From Flavihumibacter fluvii (GTDB lineage: Bacteria > Bacteroidota > Bacteroidia > Chitinophagales > Chitinophagaceae): DNA of 64,000 bases. Position numbers and translations under genes: made by a program. Shown here one piece after another: positions 26,405-35,431 of the stretch. Below the pieces are notes generated by a model, which was not told the origin of the DNA, did no database searches, and saw nothing but the letters and a program-made list of their open reading frames with translations. The stretch spans positions 272,001-336,000 of the forward strand of contig NZ_CP092333.1 in the NCBI RefSeq assembly GCF_018595675.2, read 5' to 3'. Each line of letters starts with the position of its first letter. The first letter of the stretch is position 1.

Positions 26405-27445
26405 ATGACTGACCATTATCCGTATATGGCCAGGTGCCTGCAGCTGGCGGCACTGGGAGCCGGGACTGTAGCACCCAACCCCATGGTGGGTGCAGTGCTG
26501 GTGCATGAAGGACGGATCATTGGTGAAGGGTTTCACCAGCAATATGGCCAGGCGCATGCTGAAGTCAATTGCCTGCATAGTGTACCGGAAAAGGATTCTA
26601 TATTGATTCCCGATAGCACATTATATGTTTCGTTAGAGCCTTGTGCCCATTTTGGGAAGACGCCGCCTTGTACAGAACTCATCATACGGCACCAAATCAA
26701 AACAGTGGTCGTAGGTTGCCGGGATCCGTTTGCTGAAGTGAATGGAAAAGGTATTGAGAAATTGCGGGGAGCTGGCATTCAGGTGGTCATGGGAATTTTG
26801 GAAGAAGAGTGTATGCAATTGAATAAACGGTTCTTTGGTTTCCATACCAATAAGCGGCCATATACCATCCTGAAATGGGCACAGTCTGCCAACCATTGTA
26901 TTGCCGGAAAAGACAGGCAAAGGGTGAATATATCTGGTGAGCTGACCAACAGGCTGGTGCACCGCTGGCGTGTTGAAGAAGCATCCATTGCAGTAGGTAC
27001 GCAAACAGCCCTGATCGACCAGCCGGCATTAACAGCCCGCTTATGGCCCGGACCGCAACCAACAAGGATATTGCTTGATAAACAATTGGTTGTCCCGAAG
27101 AGCCAGGCGATATTTTCAGCAGCCGCCCCAACCATCGTGTTTAACCTCTTGAGATCCGGGGTAGAAGGCCATGTAAAATATATGCAGTTGCTGGAAGCGG
27201 GAAGTGTTGTAAAACAGCTCTTAGAAAACCTGTATGCCTTACAAATTCAATCACTGATCGTGGAAGGCGGTGCCAGGTTCCTGCAATCTTTTTTAGATGA
27301 AAATGCCTGGGATGAAGCCAGGATCATAACTAATACTGAAATGATCATTAGCGATGGATATGCAGCGCCTGCGCTGAATCATGGCCGGCTATTGTATGGT
27401 GAGCAAATTGACGCTGACCTGGTCCAATATTTCACCAATTCATAG
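26405..27445 (+). CDS. ribD: Bifunctional pyrimidine deaminase/reductase of riboflavin synthesis
   Basis: 346 residues from the ATG at 26405 (MTDHYPYMARCLQLA); the TTG at 26396 is less likely. The N-terminal deaminase has H-A-E in GQAHAEVNCL and the zinc cysteines in SLEPCAHFGKTPPCTE. The C-terminal reductase has KWAQSANHCIAG, RVEEASIAVGTQTALIDQPA and SLIVEGGARFLQSFL. It deaminates and then reduces the pyrimidine intermediate of riboflavin synthesis in the cytosol. It heads a run with the DMT transporter (6 nt) and YigZ (1 nt); other rib genes are not here. Confidence 0.95.
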   Translation: MTDHYPYMARCLQLAALGAGTVAPNPMVGAVLVHEGRIIGEGFHQQYGQAHAEVNCLHSVPEKDSILIPDSTLYVSLEPCAHFGKTPPCTELIIRHQIKTVVVGCRDPFAEVNGKGIEKLRGAGIQVVMGILEEECMQLNKRFFGFHTNKRPYTILKWAQSANHCIAGKDRQRVNISGELTNRLVHRWRVEEASIAVGTQTALIDQPALTARLWPGPQPTRILLDKQLVVPKSQAIFSAAAPTIVFNLLRSGVEGHVKYMQLLEAGSVVKQLLENLYALQIQSLIVEGGARFLQSFLDENAWDEARIITNTEMIISDGYAAPALNHGRLLYGEQIDADLVQYFTNS

Positions 27446-27451
27446 AATACC

Positions 27452-28327
27452 ATGCTATTCCTGCTGGGCAGTATTTTATTATCCTCCTACCTGACACTTT
27501 CCTTTAAAGTGGTAGAGCGTTTAGGGATCAATACTTTCCAGGCCATTGTGTATAATTATTTTACCTGTGTGATAGCCGGAATCCTGTTGAATGGTTCCAG
27601 TCCATTTCAACCGGGATTACTAGCATTAAGCTGGTTTCCCTGGGCTTTACTGATGGGATTTTTATTTATTTCCCTGTTTAATATCATTGGGTACACAGCG
27701 CAAAAAAATGGCGTGTCAGTGGCATCAGTCGCCAATAAGCTTTCCCTGGTAATCCCCTTTATTTTTTCTGTGTTCCTGTATAATGAAAAAGCCGGTGCCT
27801 TAAAGATTTTGGGGCTGGTCCTTGCTTTATTGGCGGTAGTATGGGTGAGCCAGCCCGACAATACCGTTAAAGCACCGAAAAAATGGGTCATTAGCTTACC
27901 TTTGCTGCCCCTGGTGCTTTTTGTGGGCAGTGGATTGCTGGATACGCTGATCAAGTATGTTGAAAACCGGTTCCTTGATGGTTCCAATAATAATGATTTC
28001 CTGGTCACGGCTTTTGCGGCTGCAGCATGTATGGGGTTGGTAATACTGGTGGTGCAATTGTTCAGCGGGAAGGCCGGATTGTCCTGGCAGGCCTTTGCAG
28101 CAGGAGTTGCCATCGGTGTCCCCAATTACTTTTCGATCTGGTGCCTGGTGAATGTGTTGAAGGAATATGCCGGCAATAGTTCGGCCATTATACCCGTGAA
28201 TAATATGGGCATTGTGGCACTCAGCACCCTGGTTGCAGCAGTTTTATTCCAGGAGAAATTGAGCCGGAAGAACTGGTTAGGAATTATTTTATCACTGGCG
28301 GCGATTGCATTGATTGCATTTGGTTAA
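27452..28327 (+). CDS. EamA/DMT family transporter
   Basis: 291 residues with about ten hydrophobic helices in two repeats. The second EamA-type block is clear: ANKLSLVIPFIFSVFLYNEK in repeat one and NSSAIIPVNNMGIVALSTLV plus LFQEKLSRKNWLGIILSLAA in repeat two. DMT transporters move small metabolites across the inner membrane; the substrate is not readable. Being 6 nt after ribD and 1 nt before yigZ suggests co-transcription. A flavin-precursor role is possible but only from position. Confidence 0.85.
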   Translation: MLFLLGSILLSSYLTLSFKVVERLGINTFQAIVYNYFTCVIAGILLNGSSPFQPGLLALSWFPWALLMGFLFISLFNIIGYTAQKNGVSVASVANKLSLVIPFIFSVFLYNEKAGALKILGLVLALLAVVWVSQPDNTVKAPKKWVISLPLLPLVLFVGSGLLDTLIKYVENRFLDGSNNNDFLVTAFAAAACMGLVILVVQLFSGKAGLSWQAFAAGVAIGVPNYFSIWCLVNVLKEYAGNSSAIIPVNNMGIVALSTLVAAVLFQEKLSRKNWLGIILSLAAIALIAFG

Positions 28328-28328
28328 T

Positions 28329-28934
28329 ATGGAAACGAAAACTTATTATACAACCCTTGAAAAAGCGGGTACTGCTGAATTCCGTGAACGTGGCAGCAAG
28401 TTTGTGGGATATGCATTCCCTGTCCAGACCGCTGAACAATTCAAAGCCGAATTACAGCAGATCAGAAAAGAACATCCCAAGGCCAGCCACCATTGTTTTG
28501 CTTACCGTTTGGGCCTTGATGGTAATAATTTCCGGGTGAATGATGACGGTGAGCCATCCGGCACAGCCGGTAAACCAATACTTGGACAAATAGACAGTAA
28601 GGAACTGACAAATGTGGGTATCGTTGTGGTACGATATTTTGGCGGAACATTATTGGGCGTACCCGGACTGATCAATGCCTATAAAACGACAGCCACAGTA
28701 GTACTGCAGACATTGCCGTTCATCCAGAAGCCCATTGAAATAAACTATCGCCTCCAGTTTGATTATACGCAGATGAATAATGTAATGATGATTATTAAGC
28801 AATTTAACTGCAGTGTCCTGAGCCAGGATGTGCAATTGTTTTGCCTGCTCACCATTGGCATACCGATCAACAGGAAGGAAGAAGTTTTGTACCGGTTGAA
28901 AGAATTACTTACAGTGGAATACACGCCAGTTTAG
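28329..28934 (+). CDS. yigZ: YigZ/IMPACT family protein
   Basis: 201 residues from the ATG at 28329 (METKTYYTTLEKAGTAEFRE). UPF0029/Impact N-terminal domain with SKFVGYAFPVQT, HPKASHHCFAYRLG, NDDGEPSGTAGKPILG and VGIVVVRYFGGTLLGVPGLI, followed by a DUF1949 domain. Relatives influence translation start or act in proteolysis; the bacterial function is not settled. The gene is 1 nt after the transporter and its last 4 nt overlap the convergent ydcF gene. Confidence 0.93.
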   Translation: METKTYYTTLEKAGTAEFRERGSKFVGYAFPVQTAEQFKAELQQIRKEHPKASHHCFAYRLGLDGNNFRVNDDGEPSGTAGKPILGQIDSKELTNVGIVVVRYFGGTLLGVPGLINAYKTTATVVLQTLPFIQKPIEINYRLQFDYTQMNNVMMIIKQFNCSVLSQDVQLFCLLTIGIPINRKEEVLYRLKELLTVEYTPV

Positions 28935-29674
28935 CGCATTTTCACCAATACATATCCGATCCATTCTTTCAGTAATGGTGTCCATTTTTGCGTTAGCGAA
29001 AGGTCGGGCCAGACCTGTGATAAAAAGTGGTTTTTTTCCTGCAACACATCATAATCGCATGGCATTGCAATAGTAGGAAGGCCGGCTTTGGTAAATTCAA
29101 GCTGGCACCTGGGCATATGAATGGCAGAAGTCACCAGGATGGCTTTTTGGGAAAAATGCATACTATCATAAATAGCCTTTGAAAACAAGGCATTTTCATG
29201 GGTGTTCCGGCTTTTGGCGTCAACTAAAATATGATCCGCAGGGATGCCATTGGCGACTAATTCCTGCAGGAGAAAATTTGCTTCCGGTGGAAAATCGCGC
29301 AACAGGTGGCCATTTCCACCCGTAATAATAATATACTTTATGACGCCTTTATGGTACAATCGGGCAGTCTGGATAAAACGGTCAGCCGCCCCGCTAAAAT
29401 AGCCGTTTCCGGAACTGTCATAACCACTGAGTCCGCCTGGTAAGATCCCCACTTCAAATTCCCCGGAAACTTTTACTGGAGAAGGCTGCCAGGCCAGTGT
29501 GGCGGTGCGGTACAGGAAGGGATTGGAAAAAACCAACACGACAAAAATAACCAGGATGGCCATCCTTTTTTTCCAGGTTTTTGACCTGATGACAAAGAAT
29601 AGAGCTGATAAAAAAAAGATCCAATTTGATGGTGAAAGGAATATGGCAAAGATTTTTGACAGAATAAATTGCAT
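28931..29674 (-). CDS. YdcF/DUF218 family membrane protein
   Basis: 247 residues from the ATG at 29674 (MQFILSKIFAIFLSPSNWIF); the longer start at 29749 reaches the divergent sigma gene and is not needed. Two N-terminal membrane segments (FLSALFFVI and MAILVIFVVLVFSNPFLYR), then a DUF218 domain with VGILPGGLSGYDSSG, IIITGGNGHLLRDFPPEA, DAKSRNTHENALFS and VTSAIHMPRCQLEFTKAG. ElyC/SanA-type relatives act in envelope integrity and undecaprenyl-linked steps. It is convergent with yigZ, overlapping 4 nt. Confidence 0.88.
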   Translation of the reverse strand: MQFILSKIFAIFLSPSNWIFFLSALFFVIRSKTWKKRMAILVIFVVLVFSNPFLYRTATLAWQPSPVKVSGEFEVGILPGGLSGYDSSGNGYFSGAADRFIQTARLYHKGVIKYIIITGGNGHLLRDFPPEANFLLQELVANGIPADHILVDAKSRNTHENALFSKAIYDSMHFSQKAILVTSAIHMPRCQLEFTKAGLPTIAMPCDYDVLQEKNHFLSQVWPDLSLTQKWTPLLKEWIGYVLVKMR

Positions 29675-29739
29675 ATGCCTAAAGATAAGGAACCCTGCAA
29701 ATTGGTATATTCGGGCTTTGAAACCATTATCCTGGGTTG

Positions 29740-30450
29740 ATGGATCCAATAAATATACAAATGATCATAGATGGCTGCCTGGTCAATAACCAGCAGGCCA
29801 GGGCCTTGCTGTTTCACCAGGTCTATTCCATAGGCTTACCCGTAGCCTGGAGTTATTCCGAAAATGAAGCGGCTGCTGATGATATTATCGAAAAGGCCTT
29901 CCTTTATATTCTCGACAACCTATCTTTTTATGATGGCACCAAACTTGGATTCAAATCCTGGGTTAAACAGGTGGTCATTGATAAAGGGGTAGAGCAACAG
30001 CCTTTAATAGGTCGGACTGTCTATGTACTCCATGCCGTAGAAGGCTTTAACCAACATGATATCAGTAAGCGATTGAAGATACCGGAGGCCGAGGTGGGGC
30101 GACTGTTTGCGGAAGTTTCGGGATCAAAGCAGGAAGCCGTTGAGGATCATGGGATGAGGGCTGCAGATCCGGATAGGCAGGCTGCGGCCTGGTCTAGGCT
30201 TTCACCTGTCATCCTGGAAAGATTTTCTTCAGACGAATCAGAGGCGATGCCGGTCCGGGCTATGGCAAAACAAAGGGTTGCCAATGGGGGATGGATCGGC
30301 TGGGCAGTATTGATCTGTTTAAGTGCCCTGGCCATGCTGGTTTTGCATCAGACGGGTGTGGTAAAAGGAGGTAAGATCCAGGCAAATGAACCACCGGTAA
30401 GGCATGTATCCATTGGATTAGGCTATGCCTTACCCTGTCCCAACCATTGA
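29740..30450 (+). CDS. Degenerate ECF sigma-factor-like protein with C-terminal membrane anchor
   Basis: 236 residues from the ATG at 29740. Residues 15-80 resemble ECF sigma region 2 (NQQARALLFHQVYSIGLPVA ... GFKSWVKQVVID). Residues 92-128 resemble region 4 (VYVLHAVEGFNQHDISKRLK, with the HTH around HDISKRLKIPEAEVGRLF). The usual stretch of several tens of residues between regions 2 and 4 is almost gone: the two halves join across residues 81-92. A linker and one membrane helix (GGWIGWAVLICLSALAMLVL, about 183-202) follow, as in Bacteroidota proteins that fuse a sigma-like head to an anti-sigma-like tail. DNA binding is doubtful. It lies just upstream of the decayed M43 peptidase. Confidence 0.6.
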   Translation: MDPINIQMIIDGCLVNNQQARALLFHQVYSIGLPVAWSYSENEAAADDIIEKAFLYILDNLSFYDGTKLGFKSWVKQVVIDKGVEQQPLIGRTVYVLHAVEGFNQHDISKRLKIPEAEVGRLFAEVSGSKQEAVEDHGMRAADPDRQAAAWSRLSPVILERFSSDESEAMPVRAMAKQRVANGGWIGWAVLICLSALAMLVLHQTGVVKGGKIQANEPPVRHVSIGLGYALPCPNH

Positions 30451-30510
30451 GTATACCCGATAAGTTTATTTACCTGTTTCGCTAAACAATACCGCTGGAA
30501 TTTCTGTCTA

Positions 30511-31075
30511 ATGGTTATATTTTCTTTCCCCGGTTTTACAATTATGCAATTCTCCTGTGGTACCGACCACCAGCATAATTACCTCTTACGACAATCCGCG
30601 TCAAATAAAGCACTGGTGCAGGCTCGCAAGCCCCTGCAAAACGGCATTCGGCTGGAACCATCTTTTCCCCGACAGCCAGATACCATCCCCGTTGTGTTGC
30701 ATGTGGTTAACATTAGTGGTGAAATCGGAGCGGTTGATCATCCGACGGTTAGCATGATCCAAAAAATGATCAATCATGTAAACCTGTATGTCAATCGACA
30801 TTATCCTGGGGAATTCAGTATACCATACTTTCTATGGGAGTGCAAATACCGGATGCTTAGTAAACAGTAACTGCGAACAGTATGGTGACCAGATTTGTGA
30901 TACTGATCCCGTATTACAAAATACGAATGGTTGTTACAGCAGTGGTATAAATACTTGAACCCAACGGCCATTTGCCAACCTGGTGTACAACCATATGAGT
31001 TATATATACTGGTTATCAACGATTCAGTTAAGCTGCGTTTTATCAAGGATTGAAACAAAGCCAGCATCAACCTAT
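30511..31075 (+). pseudogene. Decayed M43 (cytophagalysin/pappalysin-type) metallopeptidase
   Basis: Fragments of one family are scattered over three frames. Frame 1 (30511-30870) has the propeptide start CGTDHQHNYLLRQSASNKAL and the pro-catalytic block DTIPVVLHVVNISGEIG. Frame 2 (about 30800-30955) has VYHTFYG, GCLVNSNCEQYGDQICDTDP and NGCYSSGINT, the post-HExxH zinc/calcium region of M43, then a TGA at 30956-30958, then QRPFANLVYNHMSY. Frame 3 (from about 31008) has TGYQRFS, a TAA at 31029-31031 and AFYQGLKQSQHQPIQRS. The HExxHxxG zinc site and roughly the first half of the catalytic domain are missing. Frameshifts, nonsense codons and a deletion together mean a dead gene. Its tail reaches the LytTR gene. 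Confidence 0.75.
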
Positions 31076-31810
31076 TCAGCGATCAAGCCATTTCCTGAAT
31101 GCCGGTGATTTTTCCTTGCTGATATCGATGTCTGTTTTTGGCATTGCCGACAGGGTTACCGTTAATTTCTGGTTTTCGTGTGGTGTTACCCGTTGTATGG
31201 CATTGATGTTGATGATATACTGGCGGTTTGCACGGAAGAATAACCGGGGATCCAGGAGTGCTTCTATTTCATCTAAACTGCCATAGTCGATGGGGTATTT
31301 TTCTGCTTCCCGGGTTATTAGGTAGTTCAGGCTATCCCGCAGGAAACAGGCTACCTGGCTGGTGTTTACCGGAATCCAGCTATTCCTGAAACTCACGATA
31401 AATTTCTCTTTATAGATACCGGTTCCCGCTTCATTTTTTGATGAATTCGGGGAAGCGTATTGCCGCCGGAATTTTGAAATGGCCTGCGCAAGTTCTTCGT
31501 CATCGATAGGTTTTTGCAAATAGTCAATACCGTTTGCCTTAAAGGCCTGGATGGCAAATTCATCATAGGCCGTTGTGAAAATAACGGGTGCATTCAGGTT
31601 GAATTCCCGGAAGAGTTCAAAACTTACGCCATCACCCAATTGGATGTCCATGAAAAAAAGGTCTGGTTCAGCATGCTGCATTAACCATTTTCTCGCTGTT
31701 TTCAGGCTGGGCAGGATATCCAGAATTTCAATGCCGGCATCAATTTTTCCGATCTTGTATTTGAGCTCCCTGCCAAGCAATGATTCATCTTCAATGATTA
31801 CTGCAGTCAT
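31076..31810 (-). CDS. LytTR family response regulator
   Basis: 244 residues: receiver (1-125) with E7/D8 (AVIIEDESLL), phosphoacceptor D55 (LFFMDIQLGDG), switch T in FTTAYDEFA and K in LQKPIDDEEL; LytTR DNA-binding domain (about 135-244) with FIVSFRNSWIPVNTSQVACF and LFFRANRQYIININAIQRVT. It binds direct repeats in target promoters in known relatives. Its ATG overlaps the stop of the upstream sensor kinase by 4 nt (31807-31810), so the kinase is its partner. Confidence 0.95.
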   Translation of the reverse strand: MTAVIIEDESLLGRELKYKIGKIDAGIEILDILPSLKTARKWLMQHAEPDLFFMDIQLGDGVSFELFREFNLNAPVIFTTAYDEFAIQAFKANGIDYLQKPIDDEELAQAISKFRRQYASPNSSKNEAGTGIYKEKFIVSFRNSWIPVNTSQVACFLRDSLNYLITREAEKYPIDYGSLDEIEALLDPRLFFRANRQYIININAIQRVTPHENQKLTVTLSAMPKTDIDISKEKSPAFRKWLDR

Positions 31811-34800
31811 AACAGTGGGATTTTAATGGTAAAAAATGCACCTGTTTCCTCAATGACCAGGGGTGTGTCTGTAAGGTATTTGTACAGGGAGATTAAGTTT
31901 CTTAGTCCTTGTTTGTTGCTGGTTTCAACCATCCCTTTTTTTTGAATATTGTTCCTGATGACCAGGTACCCGGGTTCGTCAAAAATATCGATGTAAAGCG
32001 GCCGATCTTCATCAATCATATTATGTTTAATGGCATTGTCTATCATGTTTTGCAAGGTCACCGGAACAATCTTTTGTGAGAGCCGGGAAGGTTCAATATT
32101 TATGTTGATTTGTAAACCTTTCTGGAAGCGGGTTTCCAGCAGCCTGATATAAGAAGTGACAAATTGGATTTCTTTGTCCAGGGTGGTGAGGTCGTTTTCA
32201 TGGTTTTGCAGGATATAACGATAGATCTTGCTGAGGCTGTCCAGAAATGAAGCGGCCAGGGCCTGGTCTGTCCTTATCAGGCTACCGAGCGAGGAAAGTG
32301 AATTGAATAAAAAATGCGGGTTGAGTTGTTGTTTTAATCCTTCGAACATTACCAGTGCTTTTTCTTTCTCCAGGTTTTGCGCACGGCTTTGCAAAACATA
32401 CATTTTTTCCTGGCTGCGAAGTCTTGCCCTGTACCATTCATATAAAACAAAGCCAGCCACCACTATTATCGTTAACCAAAACCAGAAACTCTTATAAAAA
32501 AAGGTATCAATTTTTAACAATAATTGCTTCTCCTTAAAAGTGTCCGGGTTGTTTGTGAGCCCTGCTTTGTACCTGAATACGTAATGGCCACCCGGTACAT
32601 TGGTGTAGTTGGCTACACCAGATTGTGAAATTATCCAGTCTTTATCAAAGCCCTCCAGTTTATATGCATACCAGGTTTGGCGCGGATTATTATAATTGAG
32701 TGCCACCAGGTTAAAAGAGAAAAAGTTTTGTGTGGGTTTTAAATGCAGCCTTGTCATTTCTTCCGCATTTACTGTTTCGCTGAAAGGCTTATCGAATACG
32801 TTGATGGCAGAAAGGTATACATCCAGCGTATCGACGGCCGGTTTTACTTTTAGGGGATTAAAGCGGACATACCCTTTCATTGTCGGGAAAAGAAAATCGC
32901 CGTTCCTGAAACGGCTGGCCGGCATGTCGGCAAATTCAATGGTTGGCAATCCATCCTCTTCTGTAAATGGCGTGAAGTTTTTTCGTTCCTGGTCTAGCAA
33001 GGCCAGTCCGGATGTAGTGGCTATCCACAACCTGTTCATCTCATCCACCAGGATGCCGGAGCACTTTATTGAGGGCAGGCCACTGGACGCCGTATATTGT
33101 GTAAACCGGTCGTTATTGCGGTCATATGAAACCAGTCCATTAAAGGAGCTGATCCAGATGAGTCCCTTTTTGTCTTCGGTGATTCCAGTGATTGAATTTC
33201 CTAATAAAGTGCTATCATTCTCACGGGTTCTTTCCCACTTTTTAACCTGTTGGCGGATCGGGTCATACATGGTAAGCCCGCTACCATCCATGCCAAGCCA
33301 GAGCAAACCTGATCTGTCCTGGAAAATCACGCGCACACCAGTATCTATTGCTGTTGCAAGCACAGGATGATACTTGTAACTATGGATTTTTCCGCCAATT
33401 GCTTCTTTGTAATACAAGCCGCTTCCACTGCCGAACCAGATGTTTTTTTGCTTGTCTTCATATATCGACCAATAAAAGGATGGCGGTAAAGAATCTTTTG
33501 CTGTTAAAAAGCTAATGGAAAAGGTGGAAGGGGAATAAAGATTTACTCCAGTTGATGTGCCGATCCAGATATTGTTATTATGGTCACACAATAAAGCACG
33601 TACGGAATTATTGTGGAGCTGTTGTTTTTGACCAATTGTGTTTGTCCAATTTTTGGAATTTTGTTGGTCTGCCGTAAACTTTGTTATTCCTGAAGACCAG
33701 CCCAACCAAATATTCCCTGAAGAATCTTCTATGGCCGACCTTGCCCATGATGAATGCATCGATAAGTTGCGGTTATCCAGGGGTGAAATAATTTCAAATG
33801 GATTATTGTCAGGGTGAAAGTAATCTACCCCAAAACCTTCGGTCGCAGCCCAGAGAAACCCGTTCTTGCTTTGGAAGTTCAGCGACTGGATGTAAAGGGA
33901 AATTGCATTGGATCTTCCTTTTTTGGATTCAAACCAGTTTAGTTTTTTTGATGCTGGTGCATAACAATACAGCCATTTTGAAAAGGTGGTTAACCAGAGC
34001 CTGTTTTGGTGATCAATAAATATTTCCCGAATAGAATTGTTGTTGGTTTCACCCGGAATATTGTGGTATATATTTACTATCCTGGTTGTTTTCCGGTCTG
34101 CAGAAATGCTGAACACCTGGGAATTGGAGATGGCGGACGATAGCCAGATGGTACCATCATGATCTACTGCAACATTGCTTAATGCTTCTTTGGATAGTTG
34201 ATTGCCGGGAAAATGCCAGACAGATTTATTGCGCAGGTCAACGGACCACAGGCTTTCCTTACTGATGACATACAATTGCATGCCTTTGATATCCATATCC
34301 TGTAAAAGGTTTCCATTAAATTCAGGCGGGCAATTTTTTAGCATTGCTGCTATATGGATGCATTGTCCGGAAGCTGGTGAATAAGCAATGAGTCCTTCAT
34401 TAGTTAGCAGGTAGAGGATATGGGAAGTGCTGTCTTCCTTTATTTTAGCGACCTGTATGTTTTCGGTTCCATTGACCAGCAGGAATTTTTCGGTGGCATA
34501 ATCGAACCGGTATAATCCAAGGTTAAAGCCAATCCATAAATTTCCCTTTGAATCACCGTAAATATCGCGTGGCACACTAAATGGTGGGGAACCTGGCTGT
34601 TTTGGTTCGCTTTGGTATTTTTTTACCTTATAGCCATCAAAACGATTAATGCCGCTTACTGTCCCGATCCAGATATAACCATACCGGTCCTGCCCAATAG
34701 CCCGAACAACGCCATCACTAAGGCCTTCGTTGGTAGAGAGGTGATGTACATTCAGGTCTGCATTTTGAGCATGGGCTGCCCAATACATGTTCAGGCAAAT

Positions 34801-34833
34801 ACCTAGCAATAAAAAGTTCCGGTACCGTCTCAT
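31807..34833 (-). CDS. Two-component propeller sensor kinase of the LytS type
   Basis: 1008 residues from the ATG at 34833 (MRRYRNFLLLGICLNMYWAAHAQ, a signal peptide); codons up to 34935 add a non-secretory head. The periplasmic part has repeats of the two-component propeller type (for example GVVRAIGQDRYGYIWIGTVS, IYGDSKGNLWIGFNLGL, IFQDRSGLLWLGMDGSG, ITEDKKGLIWISSFNGL), probably two seven-bladed propellers. A Y_Y_Y domain (AYKLEGFDKDW ... NVPGGHYVFRYKAG) and one membrane helix (FWFWLTIIVVAGFVLYEWY) follow. The cytoplasmic His_kinase/LytS domain has H840 in LNPHFLFNSLSSL and N box DNAIKHNM. It lacks the AraC/receiver domains of hybrid relatives and signals to the LytTR protein (4-nt overlap). 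The globin gene is 28 nt upstream. Confidence 0.93.
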   Translation of the reverse strand: MRRYRNFLLLGICLNMYWAAHAQNADLNVHHLSTNEGLSDGVVRAIGQDRYGYIWIGTVSGINRFDGYKVKKYQSEPKQPGSPPFSVPRDIYGDSKGNLWIGFNLGLYRFDYATEKFLLVNGTENIQVAKIKEDSTSHILYLLTNEGLIAYSPASGQCIHIAAMLKNCPPEFNGNLLQDMDIKGMQLYVISKESLWSVDLRNKSVWHFPGNQLSKEALSNVAVDHDGTIWLSSAISNSQVFSISADRKTTRIVNIYHNIPGETNNNSIREIFIDHQNRLWLTTFSKWLYCYAPASKKLNWFESKKGRSNAISLYIQSLNFQSKNGFLWAATEGFGVDYFHPDNNPFEIISPLDNRNLSMHSSWARSAIEDSSGNIWLGWSSGITKFTADQQNSKNWTNTIGQKQQLHNNSVRALLCDHNNNIWIGTSTGVNLYSPSTFSISFLTAKDSLPPSFYWSIYEDKQKNIWFGSGSGLYYKEAIGGKIHSYKYHPVLATAIDTGVRVIFQDRSGLLWLGMDGSGLTMYDPIRQQVKKWERTRENDSTLLGNSITGITEDKKGLIWISSFNGLVSYDRNNDRFTQYTASSGLPSIKCSGILVDEMNRLWIATTSGLALLDQERKNFTPFTEEDGLPTIEFADMPASRFRNGDFLFPTMKGYVRFNPLKVKPAVDTLDVYLSAINVFDKPFSETVNAEEMTRLHLKPTQNFFSFNLVALNYNNPRQTWYAYKLEGFDKDWIISQSGVANYTNVPGGHYVFRYKAGLTNNPDTFKEKQLLLKIDTFFYKSFWFWLTIIVVAGFVLYEWYRARLRSQEKMYVLQSRAQNLEKEKALVMFEGLKQQLNPHFLFNSLSSLGSLIRTDQALAASFLDSLSKIYRYILQNHENDLTTLDKEIQFVTSYIRLLETRFQKGLQININIEPSRLSQKIVPVTLQNMIDNAIKHNMIDEDRPLYIDIFDEPGYLVIRNNIQKKGMVETSNKQGLRNLISLYKYLTDTPLVIEETGAFFTIKIPLL

Positions 34834-34861
34834 GACAGGCAAAATACGAATGAAGGAGTAT

Positions 34862-35284
34862 TCATTCAACAATAGTGGCGCTTTTCCTGATCTTAGCGGC
34901 AAGTATATTACAATACAATTTCCAGGCCTTTTCAATGTCTGCAGACCATTCCGGTCCCATGCCTTTTGCCAGGGTCCAAATCAATGCATTTTCTATCTCA
35001 TCATAATAACGGTCACAGAAAAACTCCGTTTGCTGGTGGCTGGCTATTTCCAGCAGTGCTGGTTCAATGGTTTCGCTGCGTTCAATCCGTGCAATGGCCA
35101 GGTTCAGGAAGTCGTGCAATTTTTTGTAGTAAACAAACATATCCCCCCTGAATTCAGATTTCAGTAGGGGGTTGTTGTTGAAAAGTTTGGTATAGAAGGC
35201 GTCGCCAAGAATACTGGTATCAATATGCTTAAAGTATTTCCAGGTATTCCGGATACTTCGAATGTGTTCAGCAGAAAGCTGCAT
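34862..35284 (-). CDS. Globin family protein (single-domain, flavohaemoglobin-like globin)
   Basis: 140 residues of globin fold with the bacterial pattern: start LSAEHIRSIRNTWKYFKHID, B-helix FYTKLF with Y31 at the B10 position, then LLKSEFRGDM (CD1-region F45), then EPALLEIASHQQTEFF where H83 fits the proximal F8 haem ligand, then YDEIENALIWTLAKGMGPEW and the C-terminal helix EKAWKLYCNIL. No reductase domain follows. It could bind oxygen or nitric oxide. It is 28 nt upstream of the propeller kinase and co-oriented, so it may be the first gene of a globin-kinase-regulator operon. No clear promoter was found in the 147-nt gap upstream. Confidence 0.85.
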   Translation of the reverse strand: MQLSAEHIRSIRNTWKYFKHIDTSILGDAFYTKLFNNNPLLKSEFRGDMFVYYKKLHDFLNLAIARIERSETIEPALLEIASHQQTEFFCDRYYDEIENALIWTLAKGMGPEWSADIEKAWKLYCNILAAKIRKSATIVE

Positions 35285-35431
35285 GAAATGGATAAGTGTT
35301 AATGGTTATTGGTATTCGTCTGCATCCAAAACAAAATTGCCCTGAAGCAAAACCATTTCCAATAATAACTGATCCAGTCGCCTAATTTCCTGTTTGAACC
35401 GCCTGAACTAAAGCTTGAGGAAAAGGGGGTA

